A program made the position numbers and the translations under genes. Below, in pieces: positions 34,821 to 47,673 of a DNA stretch of 64,000 bases. The stretch comes from Bathynomus jamesi (lineage: Eukaryota > Arthropoda > Malacostraca > Isopoda > Cirolanidae): the NCBI GenBank assembly GCA_023014485.1, contig JAJOZX010002351.1:75001-139000 (forward strand), read 5' to 3'. Within the stretch, counting starts at the first letter, position 1, and each line of letters begins with the position of its first letter. Below the pieces are notes generated by a model, which had not been told where the DNA came from, ran no database searches, and saw only the letters and a list, made by a program, of their open reading frames with translations.

Positions 34821-36010
34821 CACACAGACAGTGCATGGAACAAGGAACTCTTCTGGGATAATTAAATCCACTATAGTCCGAATAAGTAATGGTAAATGAC
34901 AAATACCATAGTTTTTCTTTTTCATGATGCTAGCCCGACGTGGGCAACGGGTCACTCGCAAAGAGGTCCCATAAATATAGCTTCCCTCACCAGCTATCTG
35001 CAAAGCAGACAGGATCCAGCTTTGGGACATGGATCTAGGGTTTAAAGCACCTAGCCATGCTACATTTAGAACCTCAATATAAGCATCATGAAAAAGAAAA
35101 ACTATGGTATTTGTCATTTACCATTACTTATTCGGACTATAGTGGATTTAATTATCCCAGAAGAGTTCCTTGTTCCATGCACTGTCTGTGTGTATCATAA
35201 AAAACTCAGGGGACCATTCTGAGTTCATTCCCATCTTGAAACGGACATGTTATGTGCCTTGAAAAGTGGACGCTCAATTCTGCCAGTTGAGGTTTAAGTT
35301 TTGGTTTTTGGCTAAAAATATAATAGTTACCCCTTTTTCTTTTTCTTTGATGCATTCAATCTGACGTGAAGGCAGCGAGTCCTTTGCTTATATTGAGGTT
35401 CTAAATGTAGCATGGCTAGGTGCTTTAAACCCTAGATCCATGTCCCAAAGCTGGATCCTGTCTGCTTTGCAGATAGCTGGTGAGGGAAGCTATATTTATG
35501 GGACCTCTTTGCGAGTGACCCGTTGCCCACGTCGGGCTAGCATCATGAAAAAGAAAAACTATGGTATTTGTCATTTACCATTACTTATTCGGACTATAGT
35601 GGATTTAATTATCCCAGAAGAGTTCCTTGTTCCATGCACTGTCTGTGTGTATCATAAAAAACTCAGTGGACCATTCTGAGTTCATTCCCATATATATATA
35701 TATATATATATATACAATAACCTTTGGTTAACCTTTGGTTAGCTTCCGCCCGAATTGTTCATCCTGACGAAGGTCAAGCTTTTCACTCCACCTTAGACCT
35801 ACAGTTTAACGTGGAATCCGAACCACGCCCCATCAGCAGCACAGCGTCTTAACCACTAGGCCACCTAGGGTACCCATTTATCTACCAACCACTTTCTTTA
35901 CTGTGTGGAAGGATGAACAGTTGGGTTTTGGTGCGCGCCGGCTGCCGTCGGGTCTCGAACCCGGGGCCGATGGATTCGTAGTCAGCGACGCTAACCACAA
36001 CACCACCGAG

Positions 36011-36056
<46 letters not shown>

Positions 36057-39000
36057 GCAGGAAGGAGAGGCCAAGGGCGAACGCCCGTAAAAGTGGCCCC
36101 CCCTTCCCATAGAACAAGAAGAGAGTCAAAATCAATGAAGATCGAGGGTTTTCAAGATGCCTAGACACTCTGCGTTTGAAAGATTGGATGTAATAGATAG
36201 GGAGAAACATACTGTAGATTGTGAAAGATTGTTCCAGAGTTGACTAGGTGAGTAGATGAAAGAATGAAAATACCGATTAACCCTTGCGTTAGAGAGTTGA
36301 ACAGAAAAGGAATGAGAATGTGTAAAAAGTCTGGTACAGCGTGCTCTCCTTAAAGCAGGAGGCATGCAGTTAGAGAGCTCAGAAGAGCAGTGTCCGTTAT
36401 AATAGCGATAGTAAAGAGAGAGTGAGGCAACATTGTGGCGAAGAGAGAGGGATTGAAGACAATCAGTAAGAGGTGTGGAATTGATGAGACGAAAAGCCTT
36501 TGATTCCACCCGGTCAAGTACGGCTGTGTGGGTTGAGCCATCCCATACATGAGAAGCATACTCCCTACAGGGGCGGACAAGACCCCTGTACAGAGAGAGC
36601 AACTGGAGGGTGGTGGTGAAGAAACTGGAGGCAGTACAGCACGCCTAACCACTTAGAAACTGTTTGGAAAGAGAGTATATGTGATCTTTCCAGGAAAGAT
36701 CACGAGAAAAGGAAACGCGAAGAATGTTAAGAGAAGAGGAAGGATTGAGTTGTGTATTGTTGAAGGTAATGGGATACTCGCGTGGAATATTGTGACGAGT
36801 AGACAGATGGAGGAACTGAGTTTTAGAGGCATTGAAAGCCACAAGGTTTTCTCTGCCCCAATCAGATATAGCAGAAAGAGCAGAGGTCAGGTGCTCCATA
36901 GGTGCACCTGACCGCTGATCTTTGATCTGGCCTCTGACTTGGAGTGACTAGGACAGGAAGTGCGAATTAAAAGATCATTAATAAATAAAAGGAAAAGAGT
37001 GGGTGACAGGACAGACCCCTGAGGAACACCACTGTTGATAGCTTTAGGAGAAAAACAGGGGCCATCTACAACCGCGGATATAGATCGGCCAGAAAGGAAA
37101 TTAGAGATGAAGTCACAGATAGAAAGATAGAAACGGAAGTAGGGCAGTTTCGAAATTAAAGATTTGTGCCAGACTCTATCAAAAGCTTTTGATATGTCTA
37201 GCACAATAGCTAAAGTTTCACCGAAATCCCGAAAGGAGGATGACCAAGAGTCAGAGAGATATGCAAGAAGATCGCCAGTCAAATGTTCCTTGCGGGACCC
37301 ATACTGACGATCTGAAAGAAAATAAAGCCAGTAAAGCCTAAAACTTAAGGGTCAAATTAAACAAAATAAATAGTCGAGCTTCACAATTATTCACGTCATT
37401 GTAAATTGTAAAACGAATGTATTTATTTTATTATTAATAACGGTTATTCAATTCAATTCAATTAAAAAAAAGATTGTTAGAAGAGAGGTGTCTCAGAATC
37501 TTTCAATTAAGGATAGATTTAAAAACTTCAGAAAGGATAGAAATGAAAGCAATTGGACGATAGTTGGAGGGTTGAGAGCGGTCACCCTTCTTTGGGGCAG
37601 GCTGAATGAAAGCGAACTTCCAGCAGGAAGCTAAAGTACCAGATGAGGGACAAAGACGAAAGAGTTTCCTAGCAGGGTGTTAGCACTGAAGCACAGTTCT
37701 TAAGAACAACAAAAACACCATCAAGACCGTACGCCTTCCTAGAGTTGAGCCCAGGTAGGGCAGAAAGAACATCTTTAGAAGAGATTCTAATTTCAGACAT
37801 AATAAAGTCAGAGGGGGTAGGAGATGGAGGAACAGCACCGGAATCGTCCAGGGTTGAGTTGGACGCGAAAGTTTGAGTTAAGAGTTCATCTTTGTCAGGA
37901 GAAGAAACGACAACTGAGCCGTCTGAATGGAAAAGAGGAGGGAACGAAGAGGAAGTAAAGTTGTTGAAGAGGTTCTTAGCTAGATGCCAGAAAGAGCGAG
38001 AAGAATTAGAATTGGATAGGTTTTCACATTTCTGTAGGATGAAGGAATTTTTGGCGAGTCGAAGAACAGATTTGGCACAATTCCGGGCAGAAATATAAGC
38101 TGAGTGAGATTCAGGAGTTAGATATCACCAGTACCTTCTGAAAGCCTTCTCTCTGTTGCGGATAGGATTAGAACAAGTAAAGTTAAAGCAAGGTTTTTTG
38201 CATTAGTAATAGGAATAGAATATGGAATGTATGCCTCCATGCCCGAGAAAATCACTTCGATCAAGGCGAACGGGAATACGAGTAGGGTGGTGTACAATCT
38301 GATCTTGGTCATTTAGGATAGAAAAGTTGTAAGCTAGTTCACCAGGGATGTTAGTAAACATTGAAATCTCTTAAAATGGAGGTTTCAGCATTGGGAGAGC
38401 GGGATAGAATGTATTCCACTTTGGAAATGAGGTAGTTAAAGAATTTTGGATACTCAGGAGAATTAGGAGAAAGGTAAACAGCGCAGATGTGTTTAGTTTG
38501 AGATTGGCATGTAAGCCGTGGCCAGAGGGTATAGAATTCGGAAGATTCGAGTACGGGAATACGAGAACAAGTTAGGTCATTGTGTACATATACGCAACAT
38601 CCACCTTTGGAGTGAAATTGAGTATAGGAATGTAAGAGGGTACAAAAAAGGAGTTGTTGTCAGTCGTCCCAGACACCTGAGTTTCAGTGAGGAAAAGAAG
38701 ATGAGGTTTAGAGGAGGAGGGGTGGTGTTTAACAGATTGAAAATTTGAGAAAAGGCCACGGATGTTGCAAAAATTAATGAAAGGTGAATCGGGCAAAGGC
38801 CCAGAATATCTCGAATGGTCGGTAACAGATCTAGCCCCGCTTCCCGGTAGTATTTGCAAGAATGTAGAGTGCAATCGCAAAGCAACATTGCAATATGGGT
38901 GAGAGAAAACGCGCAACATTGCAAATGTGTGAGAGGTTAGTGTGCAACATTGCAAAGGGAGGGAGGGAGGGGTATGGAAAGAGAAGAAAGGTGGTGATAG

Positions 39001-40571
39001 GAAAAGAGGGAAAATAAAAGAGTAAAAGGGGAAAATGGCAAATCTCAAAGGGGGTGGGGGTGATAAAGGTGGATAAGGGTGAAAGGGTGGGTGCAGTCCC
39101 CCTAAGGAAAAGAAAGTAGAAAATTTAACCTAACCTAACCTAACAGGTTGTCTTCGAAATAGCATAACCAGGAAAGTTAGAAATTCGCCAGTAACCCTAG
39201 TTTTCTGATTGTTACCTAACTATGAATTTTAAAGATACACTTCAATATTCATACTAGTACATATAGTGAGCGTACAAAACTCCAGAAATTGTTGAAATTA
39301 GGTACCCCATTTTAAGGTACTTATGAGGTACCTATGCACAGCATTTGTAAAATCAGAAAGAACTGACATATAAACACTTTCAAATTATTATGCAACAGTG
39401 CCAGGCTATGTCGTGGTCATTGTTGTAATACCGCTTACCATCGGTTAGCGAAGTTAAGCGACATTTGTCTGGATTAGAGTTAGATGGGTGATCGCCCTCT
39501 GTGTTCAGATTACGTATAGTGACCCTCGGTCATACAACCTCAGATGTCTCGAAGGAGTGTTGTGAAACTGAAAATCACCTAACAATGTTGTAATATCGTC
39601 ATTTGAAATTAGTTTAAGAGTTATCATTTATTTTTTATTTTTCCTTTCAGAATATGGTTAAAGCTCATGAAAAGAAACTTGACATTAATAACCCAAAGGA
39701 TTACATCGATTCTTATTTAATCGAAATAAAAAAACAGGAAAATGACCCTGAACCACTTTTTACATGTAAGTATAGCTAACGCAGTTGTTTTTATACGAAT
39801 ATACAGCAATAACTTGGGTTTAATTTGGCTACAACTCTGGTGTGCTTTGTTGTCCACTTACAGTCGACGTTTCCCATCGATCAGCGAAGTTAAACGACAT
39901 TGGGTCTGTGTAGTAATTGGATGGAAGACTGTCATCCGCATCCAGAATATGAAGCGACCCGTGGTTCGGATCTCACGTAAAGCAGTAGGTCCTCTACGTC
40001 AATAACCTTAGATGTTGCGAAGGAGGTTAAACGACCCCATCATCTTCATCATTATTATTGTTATTTAAAATCGAATCACCGCTTGCCGTAAGATCAAAGA
40101 GGTTTAACGACTCGTAGGTGATTTGGTCCCCTCCATCACGTAATCTTTGCATTTACGAAGAAGGTTAAATGAACGCATAGATTACAATTATTTTGAACAA
40201 AATAAATAACATTATCTGAATCATAACTGAATTTCAACTTTGATTTTATCATTTCATTTACTTGTTCCGGTCAGCTGAAGAAAAATGATAAGTTCAACGT
40301 AACTTTTTTGTTTTTAGACGAAAATTTGGTCGTTACCATCGGTGACCTCTACAGGGCGGGAAGTGACACAGTGACAACCACTTTCAAGTGGATTTTACTT
40401 TATTTAACAAAGTATCCTGAGATTCAAAAACGTCTCCAGGAAGAAGTTGATGAAGTTCTACCGAAGTGGACTTTAGCCACCCTTGAAGATAAACTAAGGT
40501 ATGTAATGTGATACTGTAAAAAAATACTCTGTAAAGTTTAATTGAGCCATACAGATTATTTATTTGTTTCA

Positions 40572-40658
<87 letters not shown>

Positions 40659-43600
40659 TGTATATATAACCCAGGTACCACGGTTGATCTCTCGATTAAT
40701 AATGCATGGTTGCTGTTGTTGAAATGTGGTTGATATTTGCAACAGTTCGTAAATTAATATTGATGTAATACTGACGCAAAAATATGTTGATAAAATAAAG
40801 TACAATCAGTATTTACAAAACACATTTTCGTCAAAGGTGATAACACTGGTCTACAAATTTTGAAAAAGTTTGTGCTTCCGAGATAAAATGTATTTCCTAT
40901 TATGGATTTTGGGGTGCTGAAAATGAATATGACCATAAAAACAGTCGATTGGCTACAGTTTCCAAGAAAATTTAAGTTACACGTTTTGCATATATGTATA
41001 CCATATATTAGTAACATACCTGTATAATGCAGTCACTTATATTGATTCAGCCCGTCGCTTCTTTGCTTGTCTCTTGTATTCAACTTCTGGAGCATCTCTT
41101 GTTATTGTCCAGCAGTAGTCTGCTAACAATGATGGACTCCATTTCCCCTGATAGCGTTTCTCCATCGCTGAGATATCCTGATGGAAACGTTCACCATGTT
41201 CATCGCTGACTGCTCCGCAGTTGGCCAGAAAAAATTCCAGGTGCGAATGGAGGAAATGTATCTTTAAAGACATATTGCAGCCCATTTTTTGATAGGACAA
41301 CAGCAGGTTTTCCACCAGCTCCCTGTAATTGTCAACTTTGGTATTTCCGAGAAAATTGGTTGCTACTAACCGGAAAGCATTCCACGCTGTCTTCTCCTCA
41401 CCACCTAGGATAAGGTCGAACTCCTCATCTCTAAGAAGCTCGCGGATCTGTAGACCAACAAATACACCCTCCTTGATTTTTGCTTCACTGAGCTTTGGGA
41501 ATTTACCACCGAGGTACTTAAAAGCTGCCCCCGTTTTATCCATAGCCTTAACAAAATTTTTCATGACTCCCAGTTTGATGTGTAAGGGTGGTAACAAAAT
41601 CTTGTTTGATTCTACAAGTGGAGGATACTGAACACTTTTTGTTCCAGGTTCCAATGAGTGTCGGAGTGGCCAATCCTTCTTGATGTAATGAGAAGTCCTA
41701 GCCCGACTATCCCATTCACACAGAAAACAGCAATACCTAGTGTAGCCCGGCTGCAGTCCAAGCACGATAGCAACAACTTTCAAGTCACCACAAACCTGCC
41801 ACTGATGTTTGTCATAGTTTATGCAGTTCAAAAGTTGCTTCATGTTGTCATATTTTTCCTTCATGTGGACTGCATGACGAACTGGAATTGATGGCAATAC
41901 GTTGCCAATATGCAATAAAACAGCTTTTAGACTCAACTTCGATGAATCAATGAACAGTCTCCATTCATCAGGATTGTGAATAATGTTGAGAGCTGCCATC
42001 AGACCATCGATGTCGTTGCAAGCTACAAGGTCACCTTCCATGATGAAGAATGGGACAAAATCTTTTGGACGGTCACGAAACTTACACACTATAACATTTT
42101 CAGCGAGGAGATTCCACTGCTGCAATCTGGAGCCCAACAGCTCTGCCTTAATCTTTGGCAGTTCTAAATCTCTGATAAGGTCGTTTAATTCATTCTGAGT
42201 TATCATGTGCGGTTTAGATGTCAAGTTATAAACAAATTCAGGGTCTTGTGAAGTTGAAAGCTCACAAGTTTCGCAGGTTCCTTCATTCTCCTCGTCCTCT
42301 GACTCCAGGGAGAATGAGTGTGGGGGCTCAGGAATGGGTAGTCCTTCGCCGTGAGATACCGGGCGTATAGCAGAGGATATATTCGGATATTGTAAAATCC
42401 ACTTTTTCTTCTTGGAAATACCTTTCTTGACTGGAGGCACTATGCAGAAGTAACAATTGCTGACATGATCTGTTGGTTCCCTCCACACCAATGGCACTGC
42501 AAAAGGCATAGATTTCCTTTTCCGATTCAACCACTGGCGAAGGTTTGTTGCACAAGTATTGCAGCATATGTGTGGGGCCCAGCTCTTGTCCTGATCTCCA
42601 ATCTTACAGCCAAAATAAAGGTGATAGGCTTTCCTAATCACGGCGGTTATAGCACGCTTTTGTGATGCAAAAGTCAATTCTCCACAAACATAACAGAAGT
42701 TATCTATACTGTTCACGCAATTACGAGGCATCTTTGCTCAAATTAGGCTGAAAAAAATTCAGTTTCCAAAGCAAACACTAAAGAGAGTTTGACAAGGGTG
42801 CACTGTATAACTTCTGCGAATGAACTGATGCAGTGGCGTAATATGTAGACGCCTGTGACACATCGACGCCTTGACTCTACTGCGCATGCGCGTAGTTATA
42901 TATTTTTTTCTATTTTAATAAATTAATGTAATTACATTACATTTTAATAATTTTAAATTAGGTAAGGTTAAGTTACGTTAGTATTCCATTTATATTAATA
43001 TCAAAAACATTATGGGAAGCAATATGTTAAAATGATCCAATCTATTTTTTAATATATAATTTACAAATACATAATTTTAGGCATTATTTTCGTATTCAGT
43101 GACCCAAAATTAGTAAAGATTGACTACTTTTATTTCCGAAGCATTTTGGCTGTAGACCAGTGTAATATAATTTTTTCTGTATTTACTGAATAATGAATTT
43201 ACATCAGGACTCGGTTTCAACAAAATTGCGATATCGATATCGACATTTATCATCTAGATAGCTATTACAAAATTTCCAGATCACCATCGTTTCAACAATG
43301 GCTGATATCTCTAATTTAACCTAACCTAACCATCGGTGATTCATCGATATTTCTTCATTATAGTGATGTAATTGTGCTACCTGGGGAAAATGATCAACAT
43401 AGAAATATGTACTGCAAAATATATAATAGACTTTTCGACATACACTTTAACTTGATTCATATATATATATATATATAATGTTACAAGGAATCTGTATAAC
43501 TAGGGATTTCATGAAATCCCTAAAATGTTCAGGGATTTAATGTAAGGTTAAGTCGTAATATTTTCGTCAAACCTACGGGAAAATTATTGAATGTCCGGTT

Positions 43601-46600
43601 AGGCCAACTGTATTCCCTTGACGATTGGTTACATGAAATCCCTAAACATTTTAGGGATTTCATGAAATCCCTAGTTACACAGATTCCCTGTAACATATAT
43701 AATAATAACTAATTCTGTATGTGAGTTACAATAATTATTTTTTATGCTGCAAAGTACAGACTTTGGACAATTTTTAATAAAAAATATTTTCAATATGATC
43801 ACCACTGACCTTAATATTGTGATTTGAAGTTACTTTGAAAGTTTGGACAGTTCGTGCTGAAGTAATTTCTAACCGTTATTGCTCGTATCGTAACAGCAGT
43901 TACAAAAATAACCCCTGTCATGCTCCAAAATGTGTTCCGCAATGCTGCTGATGGATTCGAACTCTGTAGAGATACTGATGGTGCTCATGCAGAATCATAT
44001 GCTTAAGTATCCATTAAATGTATGCCTTCTATTATATTGTTATTGAATTTTACCCTTTTTGCTACGTTTCCACTGAAATAGATAGGGACTTTATAAACAC
44101 CCTGTATATAATGTTATATTGTTATAATGTTTCAGACCAACAAAGACCCTAGGATCCACTCATGGCTGGTCTACCTAACTGTGGTTGTAGTTGTGTATTG
44201 CGCATGTCCTCCGTGGTGGCGGAGTGGAACTACAATTTTACGTGGGTTCCGAACCACAAAAACCTTAATTTTACTACCTTCAACTATACCCAATCTATCA
44301 ACATATGCGTCTAATCGATTTTTAAACATGTTTATAGACGTGCTACTAATTACTTCTACCGGCAAACTATTCCATCTATTAACTATTCTATGCGTAAAAA
44401 AGTTTTTGCCAACTGCTGTCTCGAACCTTCGACTTGTCAACTTACACCCGTTATTTCTAGTTCTATTATATTGTGATATTTCGAAAAAGCTATCTCTATC
44501 TACGTTATCGAACCCATTCACAATTTTAAAAACCTGAATTAGATCACCCCTTAGCCTCCTAGTCTCGAGTGTAGTCAATTTTAACTCTAAGCCTATCCTC
44601 GTACTACTTCGACCTAAGCGACGGAATCATCTCAGTTACTCGTCTTTGAACTCTTTCGATTTTATCTATATCTTTGCGCATATGCGGATTCCAAAATTGG
44701 ATCGCGTACTCCAAATGGGCTCTAACTAATTATTTATAAAGACAAACAATAATATCGCGCGATTTGTACTCAGAATTCCTAGCTATAAAACCTAGCACCT
44801 TCTTAGCTTTATGGACCGCTGCTGTACTTTGTTTCGCCACTTTTAAAGCACCAATGACGATAACTCGTAAATCTTTTTCCTGTTCTACGCTTGCCAACTC
44901 CTTCCCTGACATACTATACGCAAAATTACCGTTACGCGAACCTATATGTAAAATTTTGCACTTATCGACGTTAAATCTCATTTGACATGTGACTGACCAA
45001 TCAACGATTTTGTTCAGATCTTCCTGGATTTTACCTCTATCTTCATTATTAAATGCCCTACCACCCAAATTCGTGTCATTCGCAAACTTGTAAACTGTAC
45101 TGACTAGGCTGACATCTAAATCGTTAATATATATATACAATATATAAGAAAAAGAAAGGGGCCCAATACAGAACCCTGAGGAACGCCGCTCGCTACATTA
45201 ACCCAAGACGACTCCGCTCCATCAATGACCACACTCTATTTCCTACCTCGCAACCACTCTTCTATCCAATTTATTACTACACCCCAGATTCCAGGAGCTT
45301 TAGTTTTTTCAATGCGTCTTTTGTGCGGTACGGTGTCAAACGCTTTTTGAAAATCTAAATACACTACATCTACCGCCCGATGACTATCGTAAACTTCAAC
45401 CACGCTTTGAAAAAATTCTAAAAGATTGGTTAAGCAAGATTTGCTTCCCCTAAAACCGTGCTGCGTATTTCTAATCAAGTTATGCAATTCCAAGTGTTTG
45501 ATTATACGATCCCTAATTATTGATTCCAGTAGCTTACCTACAACAGACGTTAAACTGATTGGCCTATAATTTCCCGCCGCACCTTTATCGCCTTTCTTAA
45601 AAATAGGTGTTACATTTGCTAACTTGAAATTATCTGATACGCACCCTTCAGAAATAGACGCATTAAAAATCCTTGTTAGCGGCAAAACAATGCTTTCTTT
45701 TAATTCTTTTAGTTGTATGGGATATATGGAATCCGGCCCCGGTGATTTACGCATTTTTCAATTTATCAATATAGCGCATTACTTCCCTTTTACTAACCAC
45801 AATATTATCTAAAGTATTACCATTGTCGAAAGGTATTATGTCTATGACCGTAGGAATATTCATTACATCTTCTATTGTTAAAACTGACGTAAAAAATTTG
45901 TTTAGCGGGGTAGCCATTTGCTTGTTTTTAAGAACTAGCTCTTATTCAAAAATTTTCAACGGCCCCAAGACACTCTTTACTGGATTCCTATGATTGAGGT
46001 ATTGAAAGAATTGCTTGGGGTTTTCTTTGCCGTCACGAGCTATGGAGATTTGAAAAGTACGCTTGGACTTTTTTATTACGCTTTTCGCTTCACGCCTGAG
46101 AGATATGTAGTTGTTTCGTAACCACAAATTGTCTTTATCGCACTTATGTAGCCTATAAGCCCTATCTCTACTCCTTATAATATCTCTACTCTAGAAGTAA
46201 ATCACAATGGCTTGTTATTTACTTTCGCACGCTTAATCTTGTACGGTACACGTTCCTCATTTATAGTCCTGAATACTGTTTCAAACGATTCCCACATTAT
46301 TTTTGCGTTGGAGATCCCCATTACGTTTTCTCAATTGACGTGTGATAATTCATTTCTAAATTTACAAAAGTCTGCATGCTGGAAGTTAGGAATTTTAGTC
46401 GAGTTAGCTGGTTTCGAGTGACTTACTGAGAGGACAAACTCTACCATGTTGTGATCGCTATTGCTTAACGATTTTCTTACTTGAAGATCAGTGATTAGCA
46501 CATCATCCGTAGTTGTTACTAAATCTAAAATACTGTCCAACCTCATAGGTTTCCCAACCTTTTGAATAAGATAGCTATCCTCGAGAAAATTACCTAAACA

Positions 46601-47131
46601 ATTACCTTCCGAGTCTCCCTGCATTGTATCGTAATTCATGTTGGCGCAATTAAAGTCACCCATAACTAAGGCCTGCTCACTACCTATTATTCTCTTAAGT
46701 TCACGATATAACGCTTCGTCTGTATCAGCTGTTTGATTAGGGGCCTATATATAACGGCAACAAGAAGTTTGAAATCGTTCATTTTAAGTTCTGCTATCGT
46801 CGAATCTATCGGTTCTGGAATTCTGTGCTTTACTTCCATAACGTTCGCAATATTATCTTTGATATACAACATAACACCGCCTCCTCGCCTACCTATTCTC
46901 TTTTTAATAAAAATTCTATAACCTCTAATTTGATATTCCCCTACAAAGACACATGTTTCAGTGCTAAGCCACGATTCATTTATTGCAATTAAATCATAGT
47001 CTTTACAAACAATTAAAGAAAAAAATTCGTTTATTTTATTTCGTAGGCTACGAGCATTTAATTAAGGATAGAACCTTCAAATTGTTTGTAACCGCGATAC
47101 CTTCGCGCGCGCAATTAAATTTTAAGGAAAT

Positions 47132-47166
<35 letters not shown>

Positions 47167-47635
47167 CTGTGTATAAATGAATCATTTTAATACCTAAGTC
47201 CTAATAATAATTAATAGGACAGAAAGTGAAATCATTACAGAAAGATGTATTTAGTCTCTTAACGCCGACCGTTGTCTTATGTCAACATGAGCTTGACAAT
47301 CAATTTTGAGCCTTACGATCTGAATTTTGAGCCTTACGATCAAGCATTAGAGGTTATTTTGGCTTGAACAGGAAAAATGTTTTGTACGATAAACTAACAT
47401 GATGTTGATAAATTTTATTCTAGAAAGGATTATTTGACATTAGGAAGTTTTAATTTCAGTAATTAATAAAAGCTTAGGTGAATCAATTTTTCGCCTTATG
47501 ACAGACTCCCTTTCACGGAAGCTGTTATTCATGAAGTTCACCGTCATGCCAGTTTCATTAAATTTGGAATTATGCACATGGCAGTTCGGGACACACAACT
47601 TGGAGGATACACCATTCCAAAGGTAAGATACAATA

Positions 47636-47673
<38 letters not shown>

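Larger units (their letters stand above)
36056..39118 (-). mobile_element. Jockey-like non-LTR retrotransposon
   Basis: A minus-strand element of about 3 kb with endonuclease, reverse transcriptase and C-terminal regions. It is bounded on the left by a (TA)n tract (36014-36052) and on the right by a short ttagg-like run (39123-39143). A stretch of about 145 bp at 37320-37466 interrupts the reverse transcriptase. Confidence 0.78.

Noticed and set aside
35925..36010. Functional tRNA gene
   Set aside because: The B box and T-stem are perfect, but the anticodon arm and acceptor stem do not fold. A SINE head is more likely.
39123..39143. Arthropod-type ttagg telomere repeat
   Set aside because: Only four units, with similar short runs at 29248 and 43318 inside ordinary intron or repeat sequence. 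Too short and too scattered for a telomere.
39415..39575. Functional 5S rRNA gene
   Set aside because: Similarity is limited to the internal promoter half, with several substitutions and indels, and copies are dispersed instead of tandem.
41037..42731. Host zinc-finger gene nested in the P450 intron
   Set aside because: It lies between matching inverted ends with a 3-bp duplication and has no introns, so a transposon ORF is the better reading, though not proven.
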